64,000 bases of DNA from Pseudomonas sp. CCC3.1 (GCF_034347405.1 NZ_CP133778.1:744001-808000); one strand, 5' to 3'; counted from the stretch's first letter, positions 33,596 to 42,907 are shown. Translations and numbers: made by a program. The notes: a model not told the origin generated them from the letters alone.

Positions 33596-34306
33596 TTAGA
33601 ACTTTTCTTTGGCGGTCATGTAGCGCCATTGGCCTACGGGCAGCTTGCCCATCGACACGCCGCCAATACGAATTCGGCGGATTGAGATGACGGTAAGGCC
33701 TACGGCTTGGCAGAACAGTGCGATCACACCCGGCTGCGGATTCTTCATCGCAAAGCGTAGGCGGTTTTCACTCTGCCAGCTGGCTTTGACGGCAGGCAGT
33801 TCTCGACCCTTGTAGGTCATGCCGTGATTGAGTCGGTTCAAACCGTGGGGAGCCATCTCGCCAGAGACTTCAACCACGTACTCCTGCTCAATCTTGTTGG
33901 CATCGGCGGTCAGCTTGCGAACGATTTTCCAGTCCTGAGTGAACACCAGCAAGCCGCTGGCGTTGGCTTGTAACTCGTTGCCAACGGTCAGGCGCAGAAA
34001 GTGCCCTTTGAGCGGGCGCTTGCCGTAGCGGTGCTCTTCACTCAGGGTGTCCGGGGTAATCAGTTGCAGAGCGCTGTCGGTGTCCAGGCCAGCAGGGGCG
34101 TTGAGCAAAATGGTCACAGGCTCTGGCGCAGTGGCCTTGGCTTGCGGGTCCAGCTCGACCTTTTGGTTGTCGACCTTGAATTGCGGTTCGTCGATGACTT
34201 CGCCATCTACCGTGACCCAGCCACCTTCAATGAACAGTTCGGCCTCACGGCGCGAGCAGCCGACGAGTTCGATGAGGCGTTTGGAGAGACGTATCGGTTC
34301 AGACAT
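33596..34306 (-). CDS. RluF/RsuA-like pseudouridine-synthase family protein with altered active site
   Basis: This 236-residue protein has an N-terminal S4 RNA-binding domain (SKRLIELVGCSRREAELFIEGGWVTVDG, residues about 7-35) followed by an RsuA/RluF-like catalytic fold. In active enzymes the catalytic Asp lies in GRLDxxSxGLL; here the equivalent reads GNELQANASGLLVFT with Gln in place of Asp. The NRQIRRM segment of the family is replaced by NPQPGVIALFCQAVG. The fold otherwise looks intact to the end (RIRIGGVSMGKLPVGQWRYM). It may bind RNA without modifying it. The start at 34306 begins at the family N-terminus; upstream in-frame codons look non-coding. Confidence 0.8.
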   Translation of the reverse strand: MSEPIRLSKRLIELVGCSRREAELFIEGGWVTVDGEVIDEPQFKVDNQKVELDPQAKATAPEPVTILLNAPAGLDTDSALQLITPDTLSEEHRYGKRPLKGHFLRLTVGNELQANASGLLVFTQDWKIVRKLTADANKIEQEYVVEVSGEMAPHGLNRLNHGMTYKGRELPAVKASWQSENRLRFAMKNPQPGVIALFCQAVGLTVISIRRIRIGGVSMGKLPVGQWRYMTAKEKF

Positions 34307-34377
34307 GACAGGGGCCGTAATGGAATTGGGCGGGTATTGTACCCGCCTGGCGCCGGTTAAGCCCGGCAACATTTGCC

Positions 34378-34842
34378 TTATGCGCGTGCCGGGCGTTTAT
34401 ACCGCAGGTGGAGCAGCGGGTAAGGGTGGCCCATACCGTCCTTTTCACTGCGCCCAATGACCTCAAAACCTTGTTTGAGGTAAAAACCAGTGGCTTGCGG
34501 ATTTTGCTCGTTAACGTCCAGCAATTCAGCGTTCAGTTCGCTGATGGCGAACATGAGCAGGAATTTGCCAACCCCTTGCCCGCGGTAATCAGGGTGGATG
34601 AAGAGCATTTCCACCTTGCCTGCTGCCACGCCGGCAAAGCCAGCAATGCGTTTGCTGATCGGATCTTTGCAACAGATCAGCATCACGGCGTCCAAGTATT
34701 GGTCTCTGACCAATTGGCGCAGTAACACAATATAGCTGTCAGGCAGAAAATCATGGGTGGCGCGAACCGAGGCTTCCCATACCTTGGCTAGTGCATCGAA
34801 ATCTGTGGAATGTGGTGTAGTAACGGCCCATTTGTGTTGCAT
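34378..34842 (-). CDS. GNAT-family N-acetyltransferase, YjaB-like
   Basis: This 154-residue acetyl-CoA-dependent acetyltransferase has WEASVRATHDFL near residue 23, the acetyl-CoA loop motif FIHPDYRGQGVGKFLL near residue 84, and VNEQNPQATGFYLKQGFEVIGRSEKD. These closely parallel E. coli YjaB, whose substrate is unclear. The ATG at 34842 is preferred over a longer frame (to 34977) because AGGAG lies upstream and the extension overlaps the rimO terminator. Confidence 0.85.
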   Translation of the reverse strand: MQHKWAVTTPHSTDFDALAKVWEASVRATHDFLPDSYIVLLRQLVRDQYLDAVMLICCKDPISKRIAGFAGVAAGKVEMLFIHPDYRGQGVGKFLLMFAISELNAELLDVNEQNPQATGFYLKQGFEVIGRSEKDGMGHPYPLLHLRYKRPARA

Positions 34843-34893
34843 CGTGCGTGTCTCCTGACACTGATGATTGAAGAGCCTCCTAACAATAGCCGT

Positions 34894-34930
34894 AAAAAAA
34901 GCCCTGACGCGAGTGCGGCAGGGCTTTTTG
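34894..34930 (-). terminator. Terminator of rimO
   Basis: AAAAAAGCCCTG pairs with CAGGGCTTTTT, and CGC pairs with GCG inside. It lies 16 bp beyond the rimO stop. Confidence 0.8.
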
Positions 34931-34945
34931 AGAACTGATCGCTGT

Positions 34946-36283
34946 TTAGAGCGCTTCAGCCCACAGGTCATACTCATCGGCGTCCGTCACGCGGCACATG
35001 ATCTTGTCGCCCGGCTTTATGTCTTTCTCGGTGGCGATAAACACGTTGCCGTCGATTTCAGGGGCGTCGAAGAAGCAACGGCCCACTGCGCCTTGCTCGT
35101 CAACTTCGTCGATCAGGACTTCAATTTCCTTGCCGATCTTCAACTGCAGGCGTGCGGCGCTGATGGCCTGCTGGTGAGCCATGAAGCGCTCCCAACGATC
35201 TTGCTTGATGTCGTCCGGTACGATAGCTGCGTCCAGCAGGTTGGCGGGTGCGCCTTCGACTGGCGAGTACTGGAAGCAACCCACGCGGTCCAGTTGTGCT
35301 TCGGTCAGCCAGTCCAGCAGGTACTGGAAGTCTTCTTCGGTTTCACCCGGGAAGCCGACGATAAAGGTCGAGCGGATGATCAGGTCCGGGCAGATGACGC
35401 GCCAGTTTTTGATCCGGGCCAGGGTCTTGTCTTCAAATGCCGGGCGCTTCATGGCCTTGAGCACTTTCGGGCTGGCGTGCTGGAAGGGGATATCCAGGTA
35501 CGGCAGGATCTTGCCAGCGGCCATCAACGGGATCAGTTCGTCAACGTGCGGGTACGGGTAAACGTAGTGCAGGCGGACCCAAACGCCCAGGCTGCTCAGC
35601 GCTTCGCAGAGTTCGGTCATGCGGGTTTTAACCGGCGCGCCGTTCCAGAAACCGGTGCGGTATTTCACATCAACGCCGTAGGCGCTGGTGTCCTGGGAAA
35701 TAACCAGCAGCTCTTTAACGCCTGCTTTAACCAGACGCTGGGCTTCGTCGAGCACATCGCCCACCGGACGGCTAACCAGTTTGCCGCGCATCGAAGGAAT
35801 GATGCAGAAGCTGCAGCTATGGTTACAGCCTTCGGAGATCTTCAGGTAGGCATAGTGGCGCGGGGTCAGCTTGATGCCTTGAGGTGGCACCAGGTCGATC
35901 AGTGGGTTGTGATCCTGGCGCGGGGGTACGACCTGGTGCACAGCGTTCACGACTTGTTCGTACTGCTGCGGACCGGTCACGGCCAATACACTTGGGTGCA
36001 CGTCGCGGATGTTGCCTTCTTCGACACCCATGCAGCCGGTCACGATGACCTTGCCGTTTTCCTTGATGGCTTCACCAATCACTTCCAGCGATTCAGCCTT
36101 GGCGCTGTCGATGAAGCCGCACGTGTTGACCACCACGACGTCGGCGTCCTGGTAGGTGGAGACGACGTCATAGCCTTCCATACGCAGTTGCGTAAGGATG
36201 CGCTCGGAGTCGACCAGCGCTTTCGGGCAACCCAAGGAAACAAACCCGACCTTCGGGTTGGCTGGCGTGGTAACGGTGGACAT
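34946..36283 (-). CDS. rimO: Ribosomal protein S12 methylthiotransferase RimO
   Basis: This 445-residue radical-SAM enzyme adds a methylthio group to Asp88 (E. coli numbering) of ribosomal protein S12. The N-terminal MTTase domain has FVSLGCPKALVDSE, VNTCGF and VTGCMG cysteines for the auxiliary cluster. The radical-SAM core has the CxxxCxxC motif CNHSCSFC near residue 150. A TRAM domain closes the protein. The S12-specific features SLGCPK and DTSAYG favour RimO over MiaB. It is monocistronic with a terminator. Confidence 0.95.
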   Translation of the reverse strand: MSTVTTPANPKVGFVSLGCPKALVDSERILTQLRMEGYDVVSTYQDADVVVVNTCGFIDSAKAESLEVIGEAIKENGKVIVTGCMGVEEGNIRDVHPSVLAVTGPQQYEQVVNAVHQVVPPRQDHNPLIDLVPPQGIKLTPRHYAYLKISEGCNHSCSFCIIPSMRGKLVSRPVGDVLDEAQRLVKAGVKELLVISQDTSAYGVDVKYRTGFWNGAPVKTRMTELCEALSSLGVWVRLHYVYPYPHVDELIPLMAAGKILPYLDIPFQHASPKVLKAMKRPAFEDKTLARIKNWRVICPDLIIRSTFIVGFPGETEEDFQYLLDWLTEAQLDRVGCFQYSPVEGAPANLLDAAIVPDDIKQDRWERFMAHQQAISAARLQLKIGKEIEVLIDEVDEQGAVGRCFFDAPEIDGNVFIATEKDIKPGDKIMCRVTDADEYDLWAEAL

Positions 36284-36646
36284 GGCGAACCTCGGTATGT
36301 AGTGACGTTACATGCCCGTAAAGGCTGCACGACGAACGGGCGCTCAGGGTCTGTTGCCTTTTATTGGCGCCACGATGCGGCTCTCAATAAAGCGGCCACA
36401 GACCCTCTGCGCCTCTAATCAAAAAAAGTGCGCAATTTTAGCTATGGTCAACGCACTTGACCAGCGTTATACGGGGATTTACGACGAGTGCTGCGCTATG
36501 CTGCGCGCCGTTGCGAAATCAGGTTTTAAATGGACCTGACTTCGTAGGTAAAAGTCGTGGTTAACAGTCAGAAAATCAGAGCATGCTGCACATCAAGTGC
36601 GGCGCTCGCCATTAAGAAGCACGGTCCAAGGTCGTAGGAGTGGTTA
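36284..36646. other. Intergenic region between rimO and kup
   Basis: This 363-bp stretch carries both promoters. It holds an extended inverted repeat at 36346-36406. An ORF at 36312-36539 spans this repeat but has no ribosome site or recognisable product. I see no riboswitch I would defend. Confidence 0.4.
36346..36406. repeat. 61-bp imperfect inverted repeat
   Basis: AGGGTCTGTTGCC...TTATTG pairs with CAATAA...GGCCACAGACCCT over an 18-base centre. The GGGTCTGT ends resemble transposon termini, so a very small MITE is possible. An alternative is a terminator-like hairpin, but it lacks a T tract. Confidence 0.4.
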
Positions 36647-38548
36647 ATGGGGCAGCTCAGTAGTCAGGCAACAGAAGACGGTCACTCAAAGGCCAAACCC
36701 ATCGGGATGCTGGTTGCTGCTGTCGGTGTGGTGTATGGCGATATTGGCACCAGCCCGCTGTATACCCTCAAAGAGGTGTTTACCGGGGGGTATGGCGTTC
36801 AGGTCAACCATGATGGCGTCTTCGGTATTTTGGCGTTAATCCTGTGGTCATTGATCTGGGTCGTTTCGATCAAGTACGTGTTGTTCATTCTGCGTGCCGA
36901 CAACGAAGGCGAGGGCGGGATCATGGCCCTGACAGCGCTGGCGCGTCGGGCGGCTTCGCCCTATCCCAGGCTGCGTTCGGTGCTGGTGATTCTGGGGTTG
37001 ATCGGCGCCTCGCTGTTTTATGGTGACAGCATGATCACACCGGCCATTTCGGTATTGTCCGCGGTTGAGGGGCTGGAGTTGGCGTTCAGTGGCCTGGATC
37101 GCTGGGTCGTGCCACTCGCACTGATCGTATTGATCGCGCTGTTTTTGATCCAGCGACGCGGCACGGCCACGCTGGGCAAGCTGTTTGGCCCGATTATGGT
37201 GCTGTGGTTTGTGGTGCTGGGCGTGCTCGGTGTTCATGGCATTTCGCAACACCCCGAAGTGCTTAACGCGTTGAACCCGATCTGGGGCGTGCGTTTTTTC
37301 GTTTCTCATCCAGGCATGGGCGTGGCCATTTTGGGCGCTGTGGTGCTGGCGCTGACCGGTGCCGAAGCGCTGTACGCTGACATGGGGCACTTTGGGCGCA
37401 AGCCGATTGCTCGCGCCTGGTTCATCCTGGTGTTGCCAGCGCTGGTGCTCAACTACTTCGGTCAAGGTGCCTTGTTGCTGGAAAACCCGGAGGCAGCGCG
37501 CAACCCGTTCTACCTGCTGGCACCAAGCTGGGCGTTGATCCCTTTGGTGGTGCTGGCCACGCTGGCCACCGTCATCGCTTCTCAGGCAGTGATCTCGGGG
37601 GCCTTCTCCTTGACCCGTCAGGCGATTCAGTTGGGTTACATCCCGCGCATGCATATTCAGCACACCTCCAGTGCTGAGCAGGGCCAGATCTACATCGGTG
37701 CCGTGAACTGGTCATTGATGGTCGGCGTTATTTTGCTGGTGCTGGGCTTTGAGTCTTCAGGCGCGCTGGCTTCGGCTTACGGTGTGGCCGTGACCGGGAC
37801 CATGTTGATCACCAGTATTCTGGTGTCGGCGGTCATGTTGCTGCTATGGAAATGGCCGCCTGTGTTGGCGGTGCCGGTGTTGATCGGTTTTCTGCTGGTG
37901 GATGGCGTGTTCTTCGCTGCCAACGTGCCGAAAATTGTCCAGGGCGGTGCCTTCCCGGTTTTGGCGGGGATTGTGTTGTTTGTTCTGATGACCACCTGGC
38001 GGCGCGGTAAGCAGTTGCTGGTCGACCGTCTGGATGAAAGCGCGTTGCCGCTGCCGCTGTTTATCAGCAGCATTCGGGTGCAGCCTCCGCATCGTGTCCA
38101 GGGGACAGCTATTTTCCTGACGGCAAGGCCAGACGCTGTGCCGCACGCGTTGTTGCACAATTTATTGCATAACCAGGTGCTGCACGAGCAAGTGGTTTTG
38201 CTCACTGTGGTCAACGAAGACTCGCCACGGGTGCCAGCCCAGCGGCGTTTCGAGGTTGATGCTTATGGTGAAGGGTTCTTCCGGGTGATCTTGCACTTCG
38301 GTTTTATGGACGAGCCGGATGTGCCGCAAGCGCTGAAACTGTGCCACCTCGATGAGCTGGACTTCAGCCCGATGCGGACCACGTACTTCCTGAGTCGTGA
38401 AACAGTTATCGCGTCCAAGTTGGTAGGGATGGCGCGTTGGCGCGAAGGGTTGTTTGCCTTCATGTTGAAGAACGCCAACGGTAACCTGCGGTTCTTCAAT
38501 CTGCCGGTTAACCGAGTCATCGAACTGGGTACTCAGGTCGAGATGTAA
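36647..38548 (+). CDS. kup: Low-affinity potassium transporter Kup
   Basis: This 633-residue K+ uptake permease of the KUP/HAK/KT family has twelve predicted helices followed by a cytoplasmic C-terminal domain of about 180 residues. Family hallmarks are GVVYGDIGTSPLYTLKE near residue 27, RADNEGEGGIMAL near residue 83, and LFYGDSMITPAISVLSAVEGLE near residue 123. Length is close to E. coli Kup (622). A GTAGGAG ribosome site precedes the ATG and a terminator follows. The gene is monocistronic. Confidence 0.95.
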   Translation: MGQLSSQATEDGHSKAKPIGMLVAAVGVVYGDIGTSPLYTLKEVFTGGYGVQVNHDGVFGILALILWSLIWVVSIKYVLFILRADNEGEGGIMALTALARRAASPYPRLRSVLVILGLIGASLFYGDSMITPAISVLSAVEGLELAFSGLDRWVVPLALIVLIALFLIQRRGTATLGKLFGPIMVLWFVVLGVLGVHGISQHPEVLNALNPIWGVRFFVSHPGMGVAILGAVVLALTGAEALYADMGHFGRKPIARAWFILVLPALVLNYFGQGALLLENPEAARNPFYLLAPSWALIPLVVLATLATVIASQAVISGAFSLTRQAIQLGYIPRMHIQHTSSAEQGQIYIGAVNWSLMVGVILLVLGFESSGALASAYGVAVTGTMLITSILVSAVMLLLWKWPPVLAVPVLIGFLLVDGVFFAANVPKIVQGGAFPVLAGIVLFVLMTTWRRGKQLLVDRLDESALPLPLFISSIRVQPPHRVQGTAIFLTARPDAVPHALLHNLLHNQVLHEQVVLLTVVNEDSPRVPAQRRFEVDAYGEGFFRVILHFGFMDEPDVPQALKLCHLDELDFSPMRTTYFLSRETVIASKLVGMARWREGLFAFMLKNANGNLRFFNLPVNRVIELGTQVEM

Positions 38549-38565
38549 GTCGGGACGAGCGACAT

Positions 38566-38602
38566 AAAAAAACCCGGCTCGTTAGAGTCGGGTTTTTTTT
38601 TT
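38566..38602 (+). terminator. Terminator of kup, possibly bidirectional
   Basis: AAAAAAACCCG...CTC-GTTA-GAG...CGGGTTTTTTTTTT lies 18 bp after kup. The A tract on the left could also serve the - strand gene ending at 38633. Confidence 0.85.
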
Positions 38603-38632
38603 GTGGCACTGAAGGGCGTGCCTCTCAGGTAT

Positions 38633-39931
38633 TTACTCGGACTGGGTTACTGGGGCCGTGGCTTCGTGTTTTTTGATGGAGTCCACCAGGCGCTTGGCCA
38701 GTGCCGGGTAGTTTTCATCAAAGTGATGCCCGCCTGGCAGCTTCATGGTTTCACCGACCGCAGTCTTGGCGGTACAGCCGCTCTCGTCAATTTCTTCTGC
38801 ACCATAGACGCACAACACTTTAGCTGCTGGCAGTTTGGCCATTTCAACACCGGTGTCGGCCTCGGCCCCGGCTTTGCCCAACCAGCCATCGACATGGATT
38901 TCAAAGCTGCCAGTGCGTGCAAAGGCCAGCAGGATAATGCTCTCGACCCGATTTTGCTCCGCTTCCGGCAGGCGATTGTAGATGGCGGGCAATACATCCG
39001 CGCCAAACGAGTAACCCACGAGTACAAAACGCTTGGTGCCCCACTTTTGACGGTAGTGCTGCATCAGTTCTGTCAGGTCGGCAGCGGTTTGCTCCGGGGC
39101 TTTGTGCTGCCAGTAATAGCGCAAGGTATCGATACCGATGACGGGGTAGCCCGCTTTGGCCATTTCGTCGCCGATAACGTGGTCCAGGTCGGCGCGCCAG
39201 CCGCCGTCACCCGAGAGGAACAGCACCAGCGTGTCATTGGGTTTGCTGGCCGGTATTTCCATCAGGGGGAAATTCAGACCGCCGTTCTCATCGCTGACTA
39301 ACAGCTTGCGCAGCTCGTTGCTCAGCACTTGCGGCTGCGGAATATCGTAATCACTGATGCTGGTTTGAGCGTTAGTCTGATCGCGAACAAAGGCGGCGTC
39401 AGAGTCTTCGGGTTCTTCGTTCCAGGCCACGAGCCAGTGCCCGTGAGCGGCCGACTTGGGTACCGGCGGTCCGCAGTCTTTTGGCGTCATCGCAAAACCG
39501 ACCGACACAGCTTGCGCCTTGTCATTGGTTTGCTCCGCCAGCCAGCGCCAGGCCAGTGTTGCGCCCGGGCCAATGCCGCTCACAAGCGTGGCGGGGCCGT
39601 TCAGTTGTTGCAGGCCTGTTTGCAGGGCTTGCTGCTGCAAGGTGCAATCATCCTTTGGCAGGATCACTTGCACCAATTGCGCTGCGCCGCTGCGGCTCAG
39701 GGTCAACAGTTGCTGGTCGTTGAGCGCATCCTCGATTGGGGATGCAATCACCACATGGGCGCGAGCGGACTGGCCGGGCGTGACTTTGGTCAGTGTTGAG
39801 CCATCGGCCTGGCTCAAGTGTTCAATGGTCGGTTGCGGTACAGGGCGATTCCAGAACCAGTAGCCGCCAGCTGCAAGTGCAGCCAGTACAACAAGGGTCA
39901 GCAGTAAAAAACGCCAGGGACGATGTTTCAT
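38633..39931 (-). CDS. AcvB/VirJ-family hydrolase, probable aminoacyl-phosphatidylglycerol hydrolase
   Basis: This 432-residue periplasmic alpha/beta hydrolase has an N-terminal membrane anchor (FLLLTLVVLAALAAGGYWFW). The VirJ domain lies in the C-terminal half: LFLSGDGGWRADLD near residue 230, the nucleophile elbow VGYSFGADVLP near residue 305, and a late PGGHHFDENY for the histidine. Its ATG overlaps the mprF stop (TAATG). The P. aeruginosa pair PA0919-PA0920 has the same layout, and PA0919 hydrolyses alanyl-phosphatidylglycerol made by PA0920. Turnover of aminoacylated lipid is therefore the likely role. Confidence 0.82.
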   Translation of the reverse strand: MKHRPWRFLLLTLVVLAALAAGGYWFWNRPVPQPTIEHLSQADGSTLTKVTPGQSARAHVVIASPIEDALNDQQLLTLSRSGAAQLVQVILPKDDCTLQQQALQTGLQQLNGPATLVSGIGPGATLAWRWLAEQTNDKAQAVSVGFAMTPKDCGPPVPKSAAHGHWLVAWNEEPEDSDAAFVRDQTNAQTSISDYDIPQPQVLSNELRKLLVSDENGGLNFPLMEIPASKPNDTLVLFLSGDGGWRADLDHVIGDEMAKAGYPVIGIDTLRYYWQHKAPEQTAADLTELMQHYRQKWGTKRFVLVGYSFGADVLPAIYNRLPEAEQNRVESIILLAFARTGSFEIHVDGWLGKAGAEADTGVEMAKLPAAKVLCVYGAEEIDESGCTAKTAVGETMKLPGGHHFDENYPALAKRLVDSIKKHEATAPVTQSE

Positions 39932-42573
39932 TAACGTTTCACCAATCCAGTCAAGCCGCCTGCAATCAGGGCAGCGGTATCAGCCAGCGCAACCAGCGGG
40001 TCAAGTCCGGCGGGCACGGCCATATAGCGGGGTTCCCAGTCGGGCTGGAATTTATCTTTAAAGCGACGCAAACCCTGGAAGTTGTACAGGTGCTCACCGC
40101 GCTGGAACAACATCGACCCCAAACGCTGGGTCAGCGGTGCGCCACGGCGTGGTTGCAGTCCTGATAATGGGACCATTCCAAGGCTGAAACGTGCGTATCC
40201 ATGCTTTTTATAATGCTGGATCAGGCCGACCATCATGAACTCCATGGTCAGTTTTGGAGCCTCCGGGTGGGCGCGCATCAAGTCGAGGCTCGACAGTTCA
40301 TGGCTGTGAGTTTCCAGCAGGTTGGCAAACGCCACCGGCCTACCTTCAAACCGAATGATCGCGACCCGGAAATGCTTGATGTAGTCCTCGCTGAATCGCC
40401 CCAGAGAGAAGCCTTTTTCCCGGACGTTCTTGCCGGTCAGCCAAGCATCGGAAATAACTTTTAGCTCATCCATCGGTGCTTCGCCAGGCTCGTGGATCTC
40501 CAGCGACAGGCCGTCACGGGTACCACGGTTCCAGGTGTAGCGCAGGTCTTTCATCTCTTTGCCCTTGGCTTCGAGATCAAAGCGGTGCAGATCGACCCGG
40601 GCCTCTTCGCCGAGCTTGATGGCGGTCAGGCCGATGTCCATATAAAACGGCAGGCTCTGGGCACGCACCTGATAGAACACGGGGCGGGCGTGCAGCGTGT
40701 CGCACAGGTCGCGGAACTGCCAGATCAACTCGGCACGTTGCTGGGGCGGCCCGATGGGGTCGTACAGCGCCACCAGGCTACGGCCACGACGCGCATACAT
40801 CAGAAAAGCGCTGTCATCCGGATGGAACAGCAAGGCTTTGTCGCCGGTCAGCGCAAGTCCGCCATCGGGCTGGTCCGAAGCCAGCAGAATCTTCTCGGCT
40901 CTTTCCAGTTCGGCGGCGTCAGGCAGGTGCACGGTCGGGCGGGCGGTGCGCAGCAGCCAGGTCAGAGAAACGATCACCAGCAGCACGGCAGCGCCCATCA
41001 GGGAGCGCAAGCCGCGCGGGGCATCCGAGTCGAGGGTGAACTGCCACCACAGTTGATGGCTGTAAGGCACGTCTTGATAGGCGAACAGCAGCAGCCACAT
41101 CGAGGCGCCCAGCACGCAGGCGCTGGCCACCAGATACAGCGGCGAGAACGGTAGCTCGGTCAGACGGCTGGGGCGGTAGAACGAGCGACGGAACAGGCCC
41201 AGCAAACTCGCGGTGAGCACCAGAATGGTCGCCTCTTCCCAGTCGAAACCTTTGAGCAGGGACAGTACGGCGCCGACCAACAGCAGCACAGTGGTCAGCA
41301 TCCAGGCGGCTGACAGGCGCCGACGCAGGCCTTGAGCCAGCAACAGACACAGAACGCCGATCAAACTGGCACCGAAGTGCGAAGCGTCAATCAGGCCGGG
41401 CGGGATAAGAAAGCCGATGTGTTCAAGGCGACTGTCGATTTCTGGCGTAGCGCCTGAAAACAGCAAGACCACGCCCGACATAAATACCAGCACTGCCAGA
41501 ACCGGTGCGGCCAGGCCTGAGGCTACGCGCAAACTTTGCCGGGTTTGTATCAAGCGCTGGGCTTCGTTGATCAGCAGCATCAGGCAAGCGAGCAGGAGCG
41601 GCAGAATCACATAGATCATGCGATACAGCAGCAGGGCCGCAGCCAAAGGTGCTGCGCCGAGTTTATCGGCAAAGGCCGCCAGCAGAATCGCTTCAAAAAC
41701 TCCGACACCGCCGGGCACATGGCTGAGTACGCCTGCGGCCAGAGCCAGCAGGTAAACCAGCAGGAAGGGACCGAAAGGCGGCGCTTCTGGCAGCAGCAAA
41801 TACAGCACAGTGGCCGCAGCGGCGACGTCCAGGGCGGTAATGACCAATTGCAGAAAGGTCAGGCGCGGGCTTGGCAGGCGCAGCGTCCGGCGTCCGGCCT
41901 TGACCAGCAGGTTGTCCGGGATGGTTTGTTCGGGCAGGCGTCGACGGTAAATCCCCAGCGCCAATAAGCCAAACAGTGCCAGTACCGCCACCGCAATCGT
42001 GCCGAGGAGGTAGGCCGGGATATGCAGGGCCGCCGCAGCAGCAGGCAGGTTGCTCAGGGTTGCCAGCGCCGCGAGAGGCGGCAGGGCGCAACCCAGCGAC
42101 AGGCTGGCAAACAGCGTCATGTGCGCGACTTCAGACGCGCCGACGCCGTGGCGTGCATATAAGCGATAACGTACAGAGCCGCCGGACAACAGCGACAGGC
42201 CAATGGCGTTACCAATGGCAAACGCAGTAAAACCGCCCAGTGCCAAGGTTTTCGGGGGTAACTTGACCCCGGCATAGCGACTGGCCGACCACTCGTAGCC
42301 GAGCAGAATCAAAAAACCTACCGCCGTGGCAGCAACGGCGCCGAGCAGGGCGGGTCTGGGCACGTCCAGGATTGAGTCGTGCAGGGCGTACAGGTCGAGT
42401 TCGCTGAGCAGATGGCGGCAGGCAATCAGGGCTATGGCAAACAGCAGTAAGGTGAGAGCGAGCCCAATGGGCTGGCGATACTTGCTCAGCAGATCCAGCC
42501 AATGCAGGCGTGTTGCGGCAATCGGGTGGGCTGCTGTAACGGTTTCTTTAACTTCTGGCGAATTATCGGGCAT
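39931..42573 (-). CDS. mprF: Aminoacyl-phosphatidylglycerol synthase/flippase MprF
   Basis: This 880-residue integral membrane enzyme transfers an amino acid from tRNA to phosphatidylglycerol and flips the product, lowering negative surface charge. The first roughly 540 residues are strongly hydrophobic (about 14 spans). The C-terminal GNAT-like synthase domain (DUF2156) contains FHPDDSAFLMYARRGRSLVALYDPIG and YKKHGYARFSLGMVPLSGL. The true start is the ATG at 42573 after a GAGGTG site; an in-frame TTG lies three bases upstream. Whether the donor is alanyl- or lysyl-tRNA cannot be read here; the P. aeruginosa homologue uses alanyl-tRNA. Confidence 0.93.
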   Translation of the reverse strand: MPDNSPEVKETVTAAHPIAATRLHWLDLLSKYRQPIGLALTLLLFAIALIACRHLLSELDLYALHDSILDVPRPALLGAVAATAVGFLILLGYEWSASRYAGVKLPPKTLALGGFTAFAIGNAIGLSLLSGGSVRYRLYARHGVGASEVAHMTLFASLSLGCALPPLAALATLSNLPAAAAALHIPAYLLGTIAVAVLALFGLLALGIYRRRLPEQTIPDNLLVKAGRRTLRLPSPRLTFLQLVITALDVAAAATVLYLLLPEAPPFGPFLLVYLLALAAGVLSHVPGGVGVFEAILLAAFADKLGAAPLAAALLLYRMIYVILPLLLACLMLLINEAQRLIQTRQSLRVASGLAAPVLAVLVFMSGVVLLFSGATPEIDSRLEHIGFLIPPGLIDASHFGASLIGVLCLLLAQGLRRRLSAAWMLTTVLLLVGAVLSLLKGFDWEEATILVLTASLLGLFRRSFYRPSRLTELPFSPLYLVASACVLGASMWLLLFAYQDVPYSHQLWWQFTLDSDAPRGLRSLMGAAVLLVIVSLTWLLRTARPTVHLPDAAELERAEKILLASDQPDGGLALTGDKALLFHPDDSAFLMYARRGRSLVALYDPIGPPQQRAELIWQFRDLCDTLHARPVFYQVRAQSLPFYMDIGLTAIKLGEEARVDLHRFDLEAKGKEMKDLRYTWNRGTRDGLSLEIHEPGEAPMDELKVISDAWLTGKNVREKGFSLGRFSEDYIKHFRVAIIRFEGRPVAFANLLETHSHELSSLDLMRAHPEAPKLTMEFMMVGLIQHYKKHGYARFSLGMVPLSGLQPRRGAPLTQRLGSMLFQRGEHLYNFQGLRRFKDKFQPDWEPRYMAVPAGLDPLVALADTAALIAGGLTGLVKR

Positions 42574-42792
42574 CAATCACCTCGTGAATCGTGCGCGATA
42601 GGATGGAGGCATAGACTCAAGTTACCAATCCTTTTGGTCAAAATATTTCAAAATACTTTCAACTGTTTGCCTTATGTTCAGGTTTGGACTGTGAAAAAAA
42701 GGTAATTGCTGTCGCTGAGCATAGACGAGCCAGTGTTCAGATATATGACAGAAGCCTTAAGCAGGCTGGGAAAGCACTTTTCTATCGCGCAC

Positions 42793-42823
42793 AAAAAAGG
42801 CCACTCTTTCGAGTAGCCTTTTT
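42793..42823 (-). terminator. Terminator of initiator tRNA copy 3 (distal)
   Basis: AAAAAAGGC-C-ACTC-TTTC-GAGT-A-GCCTTTTT. The same 31-bp hairpin follows each of the three tRNA copies. This one is seven bases past the CCA end. Confidence 0.85.
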
Positions 42824-42830
42824 CGATGTT

Positions 42831-42907
<77 letters not shown>

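Noticed and set aside
34868..36418. 516-codon frame antisense to rimO
   Set aside because: It is a shadow of rimO; its start lies inside the rimO terminator and the translation is compositionally odd. No family resemblance.
36312..36539. 75-codon + strand frame between rimO and kup
   Set aside because: It spans the 61-bp palindrome, has no ribosome-binding site and no recognisable sequence; better explained as non-coding.
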